Shown: positions 8,701-17,260, numbered from the stretch's first letter. The stretch: DNA of 64,000 bases from TMED14 sp038145075 (GCA_038145075.1 JAYQOY010000003.1:1-64000); one strand, 5' to 3'. Notes: generated by a model not told the origin, from the letters alone. Program-made: numbers and translations.

Positions 8701-8733
8701 TTTGCGTGCCAAAACTATGAAATTTTACCTTGC
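8701..8733 (+). promoter_or_regulatory. Candidate promoter of the RecD-like helicase gene
   Basis: TTTG at 8701-8704 is followed after 21 bp by TACCTTG at 8726-8732, close to the Bacteroidota consensus TTTG-N19-21-TAnnTTTG. It lies 19 bp before the GTG start at 8752. Confidence 0.5.
8710..8717 (-). promoter_or_regulatory. -7 element for the 8053-8691 operon
   Basis: Reads TAGTTTTG on the minus strand, an exact TAnnTTTG match, 18 bp upstream of the ATG at 8691. It interleaves with the divergent helicase promoter, so both promoters share about 30 bp. Confidence 0.55.
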
Positions 8734-8751
8734 GGCCTTGCATCCTTGCCT

Positions 8752-10167
8752 GTGAATTCCGACCAAATCCTTGAAATTCTTCGGAATGCGTTTCCGGCCG
8801 AGCCTACGGACGATCAAAGTCGTGCGATTGAGGCCCTGACGAGCTATTTGCTAGAGGATTCTTCAGAGCGATTGTTCATCCTCAAGGGCTACGCGGGGAC
8901 GGGAAAAACGACCTTGATGCGCGCCTTGGCGCGCTCCGCATCCAGCCTCGGCCTGAAGGCCGTGCTGGCGGCGCCGACGGGTCGCGCCGCCAAGGTCCTT
9001 CAGGGCCAGCTCCAGCGCCGAGCCTACACCTTGCACCGCATGCTCTACCTCACCGTTCGATCCCCGGAGGGCGGGTACAAACGCATCAAGCGCGAAAACA
9101 AAGTCAAGCGGGGACTCTTCATTGTGGACGAGGCGTCCATGCTGGGAGACAGTGGGGAGGCAGGGCACCTCCTAGAGGATTTACTCGCATTTGTTCGGAA
9201 TGGAACCGACTGCCGATTGCTCTTGGTTGGGGACGAAGCCCAGCTGCCTCCGGTGGGGCAATCCTTCAGTCCCGCGTTGCAGCCTCGGCACCTTCGGGAC
9301 TCCTACGGTTGGAAAATCAGAGGCGCTGCCTTGCAGGAAGTGATGCGCCAGGCGGTAGACTCAGGAATTCTGCGCAATGCCACGGCGCTCCGAGCAGCTT
9401 TGCAACTGGACTCCCCGGTTTTCCCCGCTCTGCGGCGTGCCGCCGATGTTCATCGCTTAGTCGATGCCCACGAGGTTTTTGAGGCCTTGGAAACCGCTTT
9501 TGCGGGGCATGAAAACGATTCGGTCGTCATCACGCGCAGCAACAAACGCGCCGTGGCCTACAACCGCCAAATCCGAGGCCGCCTGCTTTGGCGCGAAGAA
9601 ATCATCAACGCGGGGGACAAGGTCATGGTGGTCCAAAACAACGAACGCTGGATGGACCCCGATGACCCCGTCGGCTTTGTGGCCAACGGCGATCAGTTTG
9701 AAGTGCTGAGCTGGCGCAACGAAGAGGAGCGCTACGGGCTGCGCTTTGCCGATGCCACCTTGCGTTGGCTGGACCGGGACGAAGCCCCCAATCTGGAGGC
9801 TAAGGTCTTGCTGGATGTGCTGGATTCGGAAACGGCTCGCCTGCCCGAGCAGGACCTCAAACGCATCCAACAAGGGGCCTACGCGGAAGCCGAAGAACTG
9901 CCCAAATCCAAGCGCGCCACCTACCTGCGCGAGCACGACTACCTCCATGCCTTGCAGCTCAAATTTGCTTACGCGCTCACGGGCCACAAGTCCCAAGGCG
10001 GTCAGTGGGCCCATGTATTTGTCGAGTGGCCCTACACGGAGGAGACGGGCGATGCCGATTTTTTGCGCTGGATGTACACGGCCATGACCCGCGCGCAGGA
10101 GCAGCTCTATTTGATTGGATTTCCGGACGCTACTTTTGCCGCTTCTGATGACGCACCTCTTCTTTGA
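8752..10167 (+). CDS. RecD-like ATP-dependent DNA helicase (superfamily 1)
   Basis: Protein of 471 aa. Walker A GYAGTGKTT near residue 45, Walker B FIVDEASML near residue 122, a GDEAQLPPVG motif III, and the C-terminal ALTGHKSQGGQW plus YTAMTRAQEQL motifs V/VI define a RecD/Dda-type SF1B helicase. It probably acts in recombination or repair. No in-frame ATG exists near the 5' end: GTG at 8752 gives the N-terminus expected from relatives, and TTG at 8746 is an alternative two codons earlier. The stop lies within the following HAD gene (20-bp overlap). Confidence 0.88.
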   Translation: MNSDQILEILRNAFPAEPTDDQSRAIEALTSYLLEDSSERLFILKGYAGTGKTTLMRALARSASSLGLKAVLAAPTGRAAKVLQGQLQRRAYTLHRMLYLTVRSPEGGYKRIKRENKVKRGLFIVDEASMLGDSGEAGHLLEDLLAFVRNGTDCRLLLVGDEAQLPPVGQSFSPALQPRHLRDSYGWKIRGAALQEVMRQAVDSGILRNATALRAALQLDSPVFPALRRAADVHRLVDAHEVFEALETAFAGHENDSVVITRSNKRAVAYNRQIRGRLLWREEIINAGDKVMVVQNNERWMDPDDPVGFVANGDQFEVLSWRNEEERYGLRFADATLRWLDRDEAPNLEAKVLLDVLDSETARLPEQDLKRIQQGAYAEAEELPKSKRATYLREHDYLHALQLKFAYALTGHKSQGGQWAHVFVEWPYTEETGDADFLRWMYTAMTRAQEQLYLIGFPDATFAASDDAPLL

Positions 10168-10870
10168 TTTGGACCGAACGCTCTGGCACCACGAGGCGAA
10201 TTGCGCCGATGTGCTGGCCGAATTTTGTTCCGAATTCCCCGCGCTTCAGCACCTCGACCCGGTGCACCTCGCGCAGCGCTACCAAGTCATCAACGACGGT
10301 TTGTGGGACATCATCCAAGAGGCGGGCTACGGGGTGGACTACGTTCGGAACCGTCGCTTTCCCCAACTCTTGCAGGAGCTCGTACCCGAACTCCCCACCA
10401 AGGAGCGCCGAGATCTCGCGGACGCGCTGGAGCTGGCCTTCACGCAGCGCACGCCCAACCGGGGAGCCACCTATCCCGCGGTCGCTGAAACCCTGCGGAC
10501 ACTGAAGGCAGCAGGCTACGGTCTGCACGTCCTCACCAACGGCGTAACCAGTTCCCAGGACCGCAAAATCGCGGCCATGGGCCTCTCCGAGGTCATCGAT
10601 ACGGTCACTACCTCCGATGCCTCCGCGTCCTACAAACCGGATCGTGGAATTTTCACCTACGCCATGCGCTTGGCGGGCTGCCAGCCCGATGCAGCCGTGA
10701 TGATTGGCGATTCGCGCCTCCGCGATGTGGGAGGAGGCAAGGCCGCTGGCATGCGGACGCTCTGGTTTGAGGCCCCGGATGCGCTGCCCCCCGACGGCGA
10801 CGCCGAGCCCGACGGCACCTTCCAGCACTTCGCCGAACTTCCCGACGCCCTCCGCCGCATCGGGGCCTGA
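10148..10870 (+). CDS. HAD-superfamily phosphatase (YjjG-like)
   Basis: Protein of 240 aa. Motif I FFDLDRTLW (nucleophile Asp7 and Asp9), motif II VLTNG, motif III Lys in ASYKPDRGIF, and motif IV MIGDSRLRDVGGG are all visible. The large helical cap between motifs I and II is that of the YjjG/haloacid dehalogenase subfamily, which includes house-cleaning nucleotidases. The ATG at 10148 lies within the end of the helicase gene (20-bp overlap), indicating an operon. The substrate is not predictable. Confidence 0.88.
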   Translation: MTHLFFDLDRTLWHHEANCADVLAEFCSEFPALQHLDPVHLAQRYQVINDGLWDIIQEAGYGVDYVRNRRFPQLLQELVPELPTKERRDLADALELAFTQRTPNRGATYPAVAETLRTLKAAGYGLHVLTNGVTSSQDRKIAAMGLSEVIDTVTTSDASASYKPDRGIFTYAMRLAGCQPDAAVMIGDSRLRDVGGGKAAGMRTLWFEAPDALPPDGDAEPDGTFQHFAELPDALRRIGA

Positions 10871-10908
10871 ATTGCGCGTTTGGCGCGCCAAGGGCAGGCC
10901 TCGGCCTG

Positions 10909-10916
10909 TATCTTTG
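10909..10916 (+). promoter_or_regulatory. -7 element of icmF
   Basis: TATCTTTG, an exact TAnnTTTG match followed by GC, 18 bp before the icmF ATG at 10935. No convincing -33 TTTG is seen at the usual spacing. Confidence 0.6.
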
Positions 10917-10934
10917 CGGGAAAGGCTCAATTTT

Positions 10935-13900
10935 ATGGTGAACGCGACCCCTTACGTTCCAATAAACTGCATTCGTATCGTCACGGCAGCATCGCTGTTT
11001 GACGGCCACGATGCCAGTATCAACATCATGCGCCGCATTCTGCAGTCAAGTGGGGCGGAAGTCATCCACCTCGGCCACGACCGCAGTGTGGAGGAAGTGG
11101 TGAATACAGCCATTCAAGAAGATGCCAATGCCATTGCCATGACCTCCTACCAAGGCGGGCACATGGAGTACTTCAAATACATGTACGACCTGCTGCAGGA
11201 AAAAGGCGCGGGTCACATTCGCATTTTCGGCGGCGGCGGCGGAACCATCCTGCCTTCCGAGATTGCCGAACTCCAAGACTACGGAATTGCCCGCATCTAC
11301 CACCCCGACGACGGCCGTACCATGGGCCTCCAAGGCATGATCAACGACTTGCTGGAGAAATGCGACTTCCCAGTGGGTGACCAGACAGAGGGCGCCGTAG
11401 AGGGCGCGCTGAAGGGGGAGGCCCGGCATTTGGCCCGCTTGATTTCCTGTGCGGAGAATTTCCCTGACCACTACGAATCCCTCCTTCCCGCGTTGGAGAA
11501 GGGAATGCCTGCGGACCGCAAGACGCCCGTCCTCGGCATTACCGGTACGGGTGGGGCAGGCAAGAGCTCCTTGGTGGACGAACTGGTGCGACGCTTTTTG
11601 CTGGCGCATCCTGGCAAGCGCCTGGGCATAATTTCGGTCGATCCGTCTAAGCGCAAAACGGGGGGCGCGCTGCTCGGAGACCGCATCCGCATGAATGCCA
11701 TTCAGCACGGCGACGTGTACATGCGCTCTTTGGCGACGCGTCAAAGCAATTTGGCTCTAAGCAAGCACGTGGCGGAAGCGCTGCGCATTCTGCAGGCGGC
11801 CGCGTTTGACCTCATCATTTTGGAGACGTCTGGCATTGGGCAATCCGATACGGAAATCCTCGACCACAGCGACGTTTCACTCTACGTCATGACGCCGGAA
11901 TACGGCGCAGCGACTCAGCTGGAGAAGATTGACATGCTGGATTTTGCAGACCTCATCGCCCTCAATAAGTTTGACAAGCGCGGGGCTCTTGATGCGCTCC
12001 GGGATGTGAAGAAGCAGGTGCAGCGCAACCACAACCGCTGGGACGACGCGGTGGAGGATATGCCGGTCTTTGGCACCATGGCCTCCCAGTTTAACGATCC
12101 GGGCACCAACCGTCTGTTTGCGGCGGTGATGCAGGCGCTGGTGGACAAGGCGGGCGCGAGCGGTTTGGCAACGAAGACTTCGGACGAAAAGGCGCAGAGC
12201 GAGAAGATTTACATCATTCCTCCTGCCCGAACGCGCTACCTCAGCGAGATCTCGGAAGGAATTCGAGGCTACAACGACTGGGTGCTCCAACAAGCCAACG
12301 TCGCAGATGCCCTGTACCAGCTGCAAGGGTCCATGGAGGCCCTGGCCGCGACCGATTTGGACGACAAAGACCGCTTGATTAAAGGGCTGCAGGAGGCTTT
12401 CGAGAAGAAGAAACGCGATCTGGACCCCTACAACTGGGACCTCATTCAAGGCTGGGAGACCCTGCGCGACCGCTACAAAGCGGATGAGTACGTCTACCAA
12501 GTGCGCGGTAAGGACATCAAAGTCCCCACGCATTCCCTGTCATTGAGCGGCAAAAAGATTCCCAAGGTGGCTACACCTCGCTACCGCAGCTGGGGCGACC
12601 AACTTCGCTGGCTCCTCCAGGAAAATGTTCCAGGCGATTTCCCCTACACGGCGGGCATTTATCCATTCAAGCGCACGGCGGAGGACCCCACCCGCATGTT
12701 TGCCGGGGAGGGCGGTCCCGAACGCACCAACAAGCGCTTCCACTACGTTTCGTTGGGCATGCCCGCGAAGCGGTTGAGCACGGCCTTTGATTCGGTCACT
12801 TTGTACGGCCACGACCCCGGTCGTCGTCCGGACATCTACGGCAAGATTGGCAATGCCGGCGTGAGCATTTGCTGCTTGGACGATGCCAAAAAGCTCTACA
12901 GCGGCTTTGACCTCTGCGATCCAACGACCTCGGTGTCCATGACCATCAACGGTCCGGCGCCCATGCTGCTCGGCTTCTTCCTAAATGCCGCGGTGGATCA
13001 ACAGTGCGAGAAGTACATTGCCGCCAACGGCCTTGAAGCCAAAGTGGAGGCCGTGAAAAAGGCCAAGTACGACGACCGAGGTTTGGCTCGTCCCGCCTAC
13101 CAAGGTGGCCTTCCGGAAGGCAACAACGGACTGGGCTTGATGCTATTAGGGGTTACAGGCGATGAAGTCCTGCCTGCGGAGGTCTACGCGAAGATTAAGG
13201 CGGAGGCTCTCAGCACGACGCGCGGCACGGTTCAGGCGGACATTCTCAAGGAAGATCAGGCGCAAAACACCTGCATTTTCTCGACCGAATACGCCCTTCG
13301 TTTGATGGGCGACGTTCAGGCCTACTTCATCGATCAAAAGGTCCGAAACTTCTATTCCGTTTCCATTTCCGGCTACCACATTGCGGAGGCAGGCGCCAAT
13401 CCCATCACGCAATTAGCCTTCACCTTGGCCAACGGCTTCACCTATGTGGAGTACTACTTGAGCCGCGGCATGGACATCAATGCCTTTGGTCCCAACCTCA
13501 GCTTCTTCTTCTCCAACGGCATCGATCCGGAATATGCGGTGATCGGCCGGGTGGCGCGCCGCATTTGGGCCAAAGCCTTGAAGAACAAGTACGGAGCTGA
13601 TCCGCGTGCTCAAATGTTGAAGTACCACATCCAGACGTCGGGCCGTTCCCTGCACGCTCAGGAGATTGACTTTAATGACATTCGGACCACGCTGCAAGCG
13701 CTCTACGCCATCTACGACAACTGCAACTCGCTGCACACCAATGCCTACGACGAGGCCATCACGACACCCACCGAGGAGTCTGTACGCCGCGCCATGGCGA
13801 TACAGCTGATTATCAACAAGGAACTGGGCCTCGCGAAGAACGAGAACCCCCTCCAAGGTTCCTTCATTATTGAGGAACTTACCGACCTGGTCGAAGAAGC

Positions 13901-14321
13901 GGTGATGGTGGAATTTGACCGCATCACCGAACGCGGTGGCGTCCTCGGTGCGATGGAGACGATGTACCAACGCGGCAAGATTCAAGAGGAGTCCATGCAC
14001 TACGAGATGCTCAAGCACACGGGCGAATACCCCATCATCGGTGTGAACACCTTCTTGAGTTCGAAAGGATCGCCCACGCTGATACCTGGTGAAGTTATTC
14101 GCGCCACGGAAGCCGAAAAAGAGGACCAAATCGCCACGGTGAACTCCTTGCAGCAGGCCTCCGGAGCTAAAGCATCCGAAGCGCTTGAAGCGATTCAGGT
14201 GGCGGCGCTTTCTGGTGGAAACGTCTTTGAGGCTATTATGGATGCAGCGAAAGTCTGCTCTCTGGGCCAAATGACCGAAGCCATGTTTGCCGTCGGCGGC
14301 CAGTACCGCCGCAACATGTAA
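10935..14321 (+). CDS. icmF: Fused isobutyryl-CoA mutase IcmF (adenosylcobalamin dependent)
   Basis: Protein of 1128 aa, the normal size for IcmF. In order: B12-binding domain (residues about 10-150, with SLFDGHDASINIMRRIL supplying the axial His), a MeaB-like GTPase chaperone domain (P-loop GTGGAGKSS near residue 203; NKFD near 343), a linker, and the acyl-CoA mutase TIM barrel from about residue 560 (FPYTAGIYPFKRTAEDPTRM). It interconverts isobutyryl-CoA and butyryl-CoA and in some lineages related branched acyl-CoAs, with the G-domain loading and protecting the cofactor. ATG 10935 follows a good -7 element; a longer reading through the HAD gene is spurious. The 3' end faces a lipoprotein gene. 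The host must import or make cobalamin. Confidence 0.95.
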   Translation: MVNATPYVPINCIRIVTAASLFDGHDASINIMRRILQSSGAEVIHLGHDRSVEEVVNTAIQEDANAIAMTSYQGGHMEYFKYMYDLLQEKGAGHIRIFGGGGGTILPSEIAELQDYGIARIYHPDDGRTMGLQGMINDLLEKCDFPVGDQTEGAVEGALKGEARHLARLISCAENFPDHYESLLPALEKGMPADRKTPVLGITGTGGAGKSSLVDELVRRFLLAHPGKRLGIISVDPSKRKTGGALLGDRIRMNAIQHGDVYMRSLATRQSNLALSKHVAEALRILQAAAFDLIILETSGIGQSDTEILDHSDVSLYVMTPEYGAATQLEKIDMLDFADLIALNKFDKRGALDALRDVKKQVQRNHNRWDDAVEDMPVFGTMASQFNDPGTNRLFAAVMQALVDKAGASGLATKTSDEKAQSEKIYIIPPARTRYLSEISEGIRGYNDWVLQQANVADALYQLQGSMEALAATDLDDKDRLIKGLQEAFEKKKRDLDPYNWDLIQGWETLRDRYKADEYVYQVRGKDIKVPTHSLSLSGKKIPKVATPRYRSWGDQLRWLLQENVPGDFPYTAGIYPFKRTAEDPTRMFAGEGGPERTNKRFHYVSLGMPAKRLSTAFDSVTLYGHDPGRRPDIYGKIGNAGVSICCLDDAKKLYSGFDLCDPTTSVSMTINGPAPMLLGFFLNAAVDQQCEKYIAANGLEAKVEAVKKAKYDDRGLARPAYQGGLPEGNNGLGLMLLGVTGDEVLPAEVYAKIKAEALSTTRGTVQADILKEDQAQNTCIFSTEYALRLMGDVQAYFIDQKVRNFYSVSISGYHIAEAGANPITQLAFTLANGFTYVEYYLSRGMDINAFGPNLSFFFSNGIDPEYAVIGRVARRIWAKALKNKYGADPRAQMLKYHIQTSGRSLHAQEIDFNDIRTTLQALYAIYDNCNSLHTNAYDEAITTPTEESVRRAMAIQLIINKELGLAKNENPLQGSFIIEELTDLVEEAVMVEFDRITERGGVLGAMETMYQRGKIQEESMHYEMLKHTGEYPIIGVNTFLSSKGSPTLIPGEVIRATEAEKEDQIATVNSLQQASGAKASEALEAIQVAALSGGNVFEAIMDAAKVCSLGQMTEAMFAVGGQYRRNM

Positions 14322-14345
14322 GGGGTAGATAGAAAGCGCTTCGAC

Positions 14346-15017
14346 TTAAGGCGCTTCGATGCGTTCCCACACGTAGGGCACGTCCTGGTTCATGAGGTCC
14401 ACCTTTTGAAGGACCCAGCGTCCTTTGTGTTTTTGGTAGGTCAGCGTTCCTACGTTGCTGTCATTTCGGTACAAATAGATGCGCTCCTTGGCCGTTTTTT
14501 GGGCCAAATAGTAGCTCGCCACGCTGATGTTGCCCTTAGGCGGCTGCACCATGCTCAGCAGGTGTTCCTCGCCCACTTTGAGCGCCCAAATCGCATCCAC
14601 CACCAAGGGGTAGTGGGTGGCCATTATCGGGTGGTAGAGTGGGCCAGCGGGGAGGGAGTGGGTTTCGGTCGCGTCACTCGATATAAAACCTTCAAACACC
14701 TCCATGAGTCCGTCTTGAAAGATGACGGAATAGGAAGGACTCGACGAACTAATAAACTGGTAGAATTCAATATTCCCGTCCTCTAAGGAGAAATGGGCCA
14801 AATGTCCCATTTCCGCGGTTTGGTCGTTGATGGTCAAAATTTGGCCATATTGACCGAGCGAGGCTTTACCCTTGTATTTCAGAATAGTCAGTGCATCGTA
14901 CTGCACCAACTGGGTATTGTTGGCGAACTGGTAACTGGCCGAATTTACCCAACGCGGTTGGCAACTCATAGCCAGGACTGCAGCGGCTCCTAAAAGGCAT
15001 TTGTGGATAACTCTCAT
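14346..15017 (-). CDS. Predicted lipoprotein, unknown function
   Basis: Protein of 223 aa from ATG 15017. It begins MRVIHKCLLGAAAVLAMSC, a short positively charged N-region, hydrophobic core and a lipobox-like AMSC, so it is likely lipid-anchored in the periplasm or outer membrane. The remainder is beta-rich and unrecognised, with no catalytic motif. Longer in-frame starts lack the signal peptide. It is convergent with icmF (24-bp gap) and divergent from exonuclease III. Confidence 0.7.
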   Translation of the reverse strand: MRVIHKCLLGAAAVLAMSCQPRWVNSASYQFANNTQLVQYDALTILKYKGKASLGQYGQILTINDQTAEMGHLAHFSLEDGNIEFYQFISSSSPSYSVIFQDGLMEVFEGFISSDATETHSLPAGPLYHPIMATHYPLVVDAIWALKVGEEHLLSMVQPPKGNISVASYYLAQKTAKERIYLYRNDSNVGTLTYQKHKGRWVLQKVDLMNQDVPYVWERIEAP

Positions 15018-15050
15018 GGCGGAAAGTTCGGCAATTCTGTGCGGGCTCGG

Positions 15051-15058
15051 TACCTTTA
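15051..15058 (+). promoter_or_regulatory. Weak -7 element upstream of exonuclease III
   Basis: TACCTTTA, one mismatch to TAnnTTTG, only 5 bp before the ATG, so either the leader is absent or the true promoter is elsewhere. Confidence 0.3.
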
Positions 15059-15062
15059 AGGC

Positions 15063-15824
15063 ATGAAAATTATTTCCTGGAACGTGAATGGAATTCGGGC
15101 GGCCGCGAACAAAGGCCTCCTGGTTCAATTAGCCGCTTGGGATGCGGATGTGGTGTGCTTTCAAGAGACCAAGGCCACCGAAGAGCAGGTCGCAGAAGTG
15201 CTTTTTGGCGCCGGCTACAACGTGTATGCGCATTCGGCCGAAAAGAAGGGCTACAGCGGCACCGCATTGATTTCCAAAGAAGCCCCTCTGAGCGTCAAAG
15301 TGGGGGTGGGCCTGCCCGAACACGACGGCGAAGGCCGCCTCATCGTGGCTGAATTTCCCCAATTCTATGTAGCCACGGCCTACGTTCCCAATTCCAAAGG
15401 CGACTTGAGCCGAATCCCTAACCGCCAAGCCTGGGACCGCGACATCGCCGACCTGCTCGCGGACTACGATCAGAAAAAACCCATCGTATACTGCGGCGAC
15501 CTCAATGTCGCCCACCAAGAAATCGACCTGTCCAATCCAAAGTCCAACTACAACAAGACGCCCGGCTATACCCAAGCGGAAATTGACGGTATGGACTATT
15601 TGCTCAGCAAAGGCTTTGTGGATTCATGGCGCGCGCAACACCCCGAAGAGGTGAAGTTTTCATGGTGGAGTATGCGTTCGGGTGCCCGTGCGAAGAACAT
15701 TGGATGGCGTTTGGACTACCACGTAGTGTCCGAGCGGCTCATGCCCAAGGTGACCAGGACGGATATCCTGACCGAAGAGTACGGCAGCGACCACTGTCCG
15801 GTGCTGATAGAGCTAGGGGGCTAG
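15063..15824 (+). CDS. xth: Exodeoxyribonuclease III (AP endonuclease)
   Basis: Protein of 253 aa. MKIISWNVNGIRAA, CFQETKA (metal-binding Glu), YVPNSK, YCGDLNVAH and the terminal GSDHCPV form the complete ExoIII/APE1 signature. It cleaves abasic sites and degrades DNA 3' ends in base excision repair. The last codons (E-L-G-G-stop) are encoded by the first octamers of the following repeat array, whose CTAG supplies the TAG stop at 15822-15824. Confidence 0.96.
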   Translation: MKIISWNVNGIRAAANKGLLVQLAAWDADVVCFQETKATEEQVAEVLFGAGYNVYAHSAEKKGYSGTALISKEAPLSVKVGVGLPEHDGEGRLIVAEFPQFYVATAYVPNSKGDLSRIPNRQAWDRDIADLLADYDQKKPIVYCGDLNVAHQEIDLSNPKSNYNKTPGYTQAEIDGMDYLLSKGFVDSWRAQHPEEVKFSWWSMRSGARAKNIGWRLDYHVVSERLMPKVTRTDILTEEYGSDHCPVLIELGG

Positions 15825-15886
15825 AGAGCTAGAGGGCTCGGGCTTCGCCCTAAAGCTTGAGAGCTTCATGGGTTTAAGGGTTTAAG
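15811..15886. repeat. Octamer-periodic array with GGGC-GCCC hairpin (left half of spacer)
   Basis: CTAG occurs at 15813, 15821 and 15829 and a variant CTCG at 15837, exactly 8 bp apart. AGCTT follows at 15854 and 15862 and TTTAAG at 15873 and 15881, again 8 bp apart. The hairpin GGGCTTCGCCC is at 15840-15850. The first octamers overlap the end of the exonuclease III gene. Confidence 0.85.
15835..15858. repeat. 24-bp hairpin repeat, copy 1
   Basis: A GCTCGGGC / GCCCTAAAGCTT hairpin unit of 24 bp. Two close copies and one diverged copy occur at 23810-23833, 23844-23867 and 23871-23895. Confidence 0.8.
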
Positions 15887-15920
15887 GAAAAAACTCAGGT
15901 GACCGCCGCATTCAAGCGAG

Positions 15921-16035
15921 CCAACCGACGAACTAGCCAACAAACCAACTAGCCAACAAGCGAACCAGCGCGAAACGCCTTTAACCCTTTCACCCTTTAA
16001 CTCTTTAACTCTTTAACTCTTTAACTCTTTAACTC
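15921..16035. repeat. Octamer-periodic array (right half of spacer)
   Basis: CCAA or CGAA words start at 15921, 15929, 15937, 15945, 15953 and 15961, all in the same phase modulo 8. ACTAGCCA is repeated at 15932 and 15948. It passes into TTTAACCC (15980), TTTCACCC (15988) and five perfect TTTAACTC units (15996-16035). The array ends about 35 bp before the rpsF promoter. Between the two halves (15887-15920) I see nothing recognisable. Confidence 0.85.
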
Positions 16036-16070
16036 TTATACTACCACGTAGAATCAAGGAACCTTTTCAC

Positions 16071-16078
16071 TATCTTTG
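16071..16078 (+). promoter_or_regulatory. -7 element of the rpsF operon
   Basis: TATCTTTG followed by CA, a perfect Bacteroidota -7 match, 20 bp before the rpsF ATG at 16099. Confidence 0.7.
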
Positions 16079-16098
16079 CACCCCTAATTTCATTAACC

Positions 16099-16434
16099 AT
16101 GAATCAGTACGAAACCGTTTTCATTCTAAATCCCGTCTTGTCTGAAGAGCAGATAAGGGAAGCGGTTGATAAGTACACCGGCTACCTCCAAACGAATGGT
16201 GCCGAGCTTATCAACGTCGAGAAGTGGGGCTTGCGCAAGTTGGCGTACCCCATTGACAAAAAGAAGAGTGGGTTCTATAACCTCCTCGAGTTCAAGGCTC
16301 CAAGCCACGTAATTTCTACGTTCGAAGTAGAAATGAAGCGTGATGAGCGCATCATGCGTTTCCTCACCGTGACTTTGGACAAAAATGGCGTAGAGTATGC
16401 TGCCAAGCGTCGCGCTAAAGTTAAAAACGCTTAA
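16099..16434 (+). CDS. rpsF: 30S ribosomal protein S6
   Basis: Protein of 111 aa. MNQYETVFILNPVLSEEQI at the N-terminus and NVEKWGLRKLAYPI in the middle are diagnostic of bS6. It binds the central domain of 16S rRNA together with S18, encoded next. First gene of rpsF-rpsR-rplI, a conserved ribosomal operon; 12 bp separate it from rpsR. Confidence 0.97.
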   Translation: MNQYETVFILNPVLSEEQIREAVDKYTGYLQTNGAELINVEKWGLRKLAYPIDKKKSGFYNLLEFKAPSHVISTFEVEMKRDERIMRFLTVTLDKNGVEYAAKRRAKVKNA

Positions 16435-16446
16435 TCCTAGATAGTT

Positions 16447-16737
16447 ATGAGCGCTTTAGAATCCAACGCAGGCAATCAATCAGAGATCCGCTACCTCCAG
16501 CCGATCGCTATTGATGGCTCTAACACCAAAAAGTACTGCCGCTTCAAGAAGTACGGCATCAAACACATCGACTACAAGGATCCCGATTTCTTGTTGCGTT
16601 TCGTGAACGAGCAAGGCAAGATTTTGCCCCGCCGCATCACCGGTACCTCTTTGAAGTACCAACGCAAATTGGCGCAAGCTATCAAGCGTGCGCGCCACTT
16701 GGGCCTCATGCCTTACGTAGCGGACAACCTCAAATAA
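16447..16737 (+). CDS. rpsR: 30S ribosomal protein S18
   Basis: Protein of 96 aa. KKYCRFKKYGIKHIDYKDPDFL and the RRITGTSLKYQRKLAQAIKRAR core are typical of bS18. The N-terminal extension before KKYCRF (about 25 residues) is longer than in E. coli. It pairs with S6 on the platform of the small subunit. It is followed after 9 bp by rplI. Confidence 0.97.
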   Translation: MSALESNAGNQSEIRYLQPIAIDGSNTKKYCRFKKYGIKHIDYKDPDFLLRFVNEQGKILPRRITGTSLKYQRKLAQAIKRARHLGLMPYVADNLK

Positions 16738-16746
16738 TTCGGCGAC

Positions 16747-17199
16747 ATGGAAGTAATCTTGAAATCAGACGTTGACAACCTTGGATACAAGGACGATACG
16801 GTTACGGTAAAGAACGGATATGGTCGCAACTACTTGATTCCACAAGGTTTGGCCATTTTGGCTACGCCTTCTGCGAAGAAAGTTTTGGCTGAAGACCTCC
16901 GTCAGCGCGCCCACAAAGAGGCGAAGTTGATCGAAGCTGCCAACCAAACGGCAGAAGCATTGAACCGCGTAGAGTTGAAGCTCACGGCCAAGTCTGGCAA
17001 GGGCGGCAAACTCTTCGGTGCTGTGACCAACGCAAACGTAGCCGACGAATTGGCTGCTATGGGCCACGGTGTCGAGAAGAAGTTCATCCAAATCGCAGGT
17101 GGAACCATCAAGGCTGCTGGCAAGTACACGGCTAAGGTTCGTTTGCACCGCGAAGTGGTGGTAGACTTCACCTTCGAAGTGATTGGCGACGAGAATTAA
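16747..17199 (+). CDS. rplI: 50S ribosomal protein L9
   Basis: Protein of 150 aa. The N-terminal MEVILKSDVDNLGYKDDTV and NGYGRNYLIPQGLA motif are the bL9 signature; the central helix (residues 45-75) and C-terminal domain are intact. L9 binds 23S rRNA near the L1 stalk. Last gene of the operon, with a strong intrinsic terminator 21 bp downstream. Confidence 0.97.
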   Translation: MEVILKSDVDNLGYKDDTVTVKNGYGRNYLIPQGLAILATPSAKKVLAEDLRQRAHKEAKLIEAANQTAEALNRVELKLTAKSGKGGKLFGAVTNANVADELAAMGHGVEKKFIQIAGGTIKAAGKYTAKVRLHREVVVDFTFEVIGDEN

Positions 17200-17220
17200 T
17201 TTCTCACGGCAACGACAAAG

Positions 17221-17249
17221 AAAACCCCGTCCTTCCGACGGGGTTTTTT
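17221..17249 (+). terminator. Intrinsic terminator of the rpsF-rpsR-rplI operon
   Basis: Perfect 11-bp arms AAAACCCCGTC and GACGGGGTTTT around loop CTTCC, with a T run at 17244-17249. The flanking A and T runs make it plausible in both directions, but only the plus strand has a gene reading into it. Confidence 0.93.
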
Positions 17250-17260
17250 ACTTTTAAGGA

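Noticed and set aside
14334..14356. Hairpin AAGCGC/GCGCTT between icmF and the lipoprotein gene as a terminator
   Set aside because: Only 6-bp arms with an 11-base loop and no T run; it also overlaps the end of the lipoprotein gene.
15811..16035. CRISPR array
   Set aside because: Units are 8 bp with no unique spacers of 25-40 bp and no cas genes nearby.
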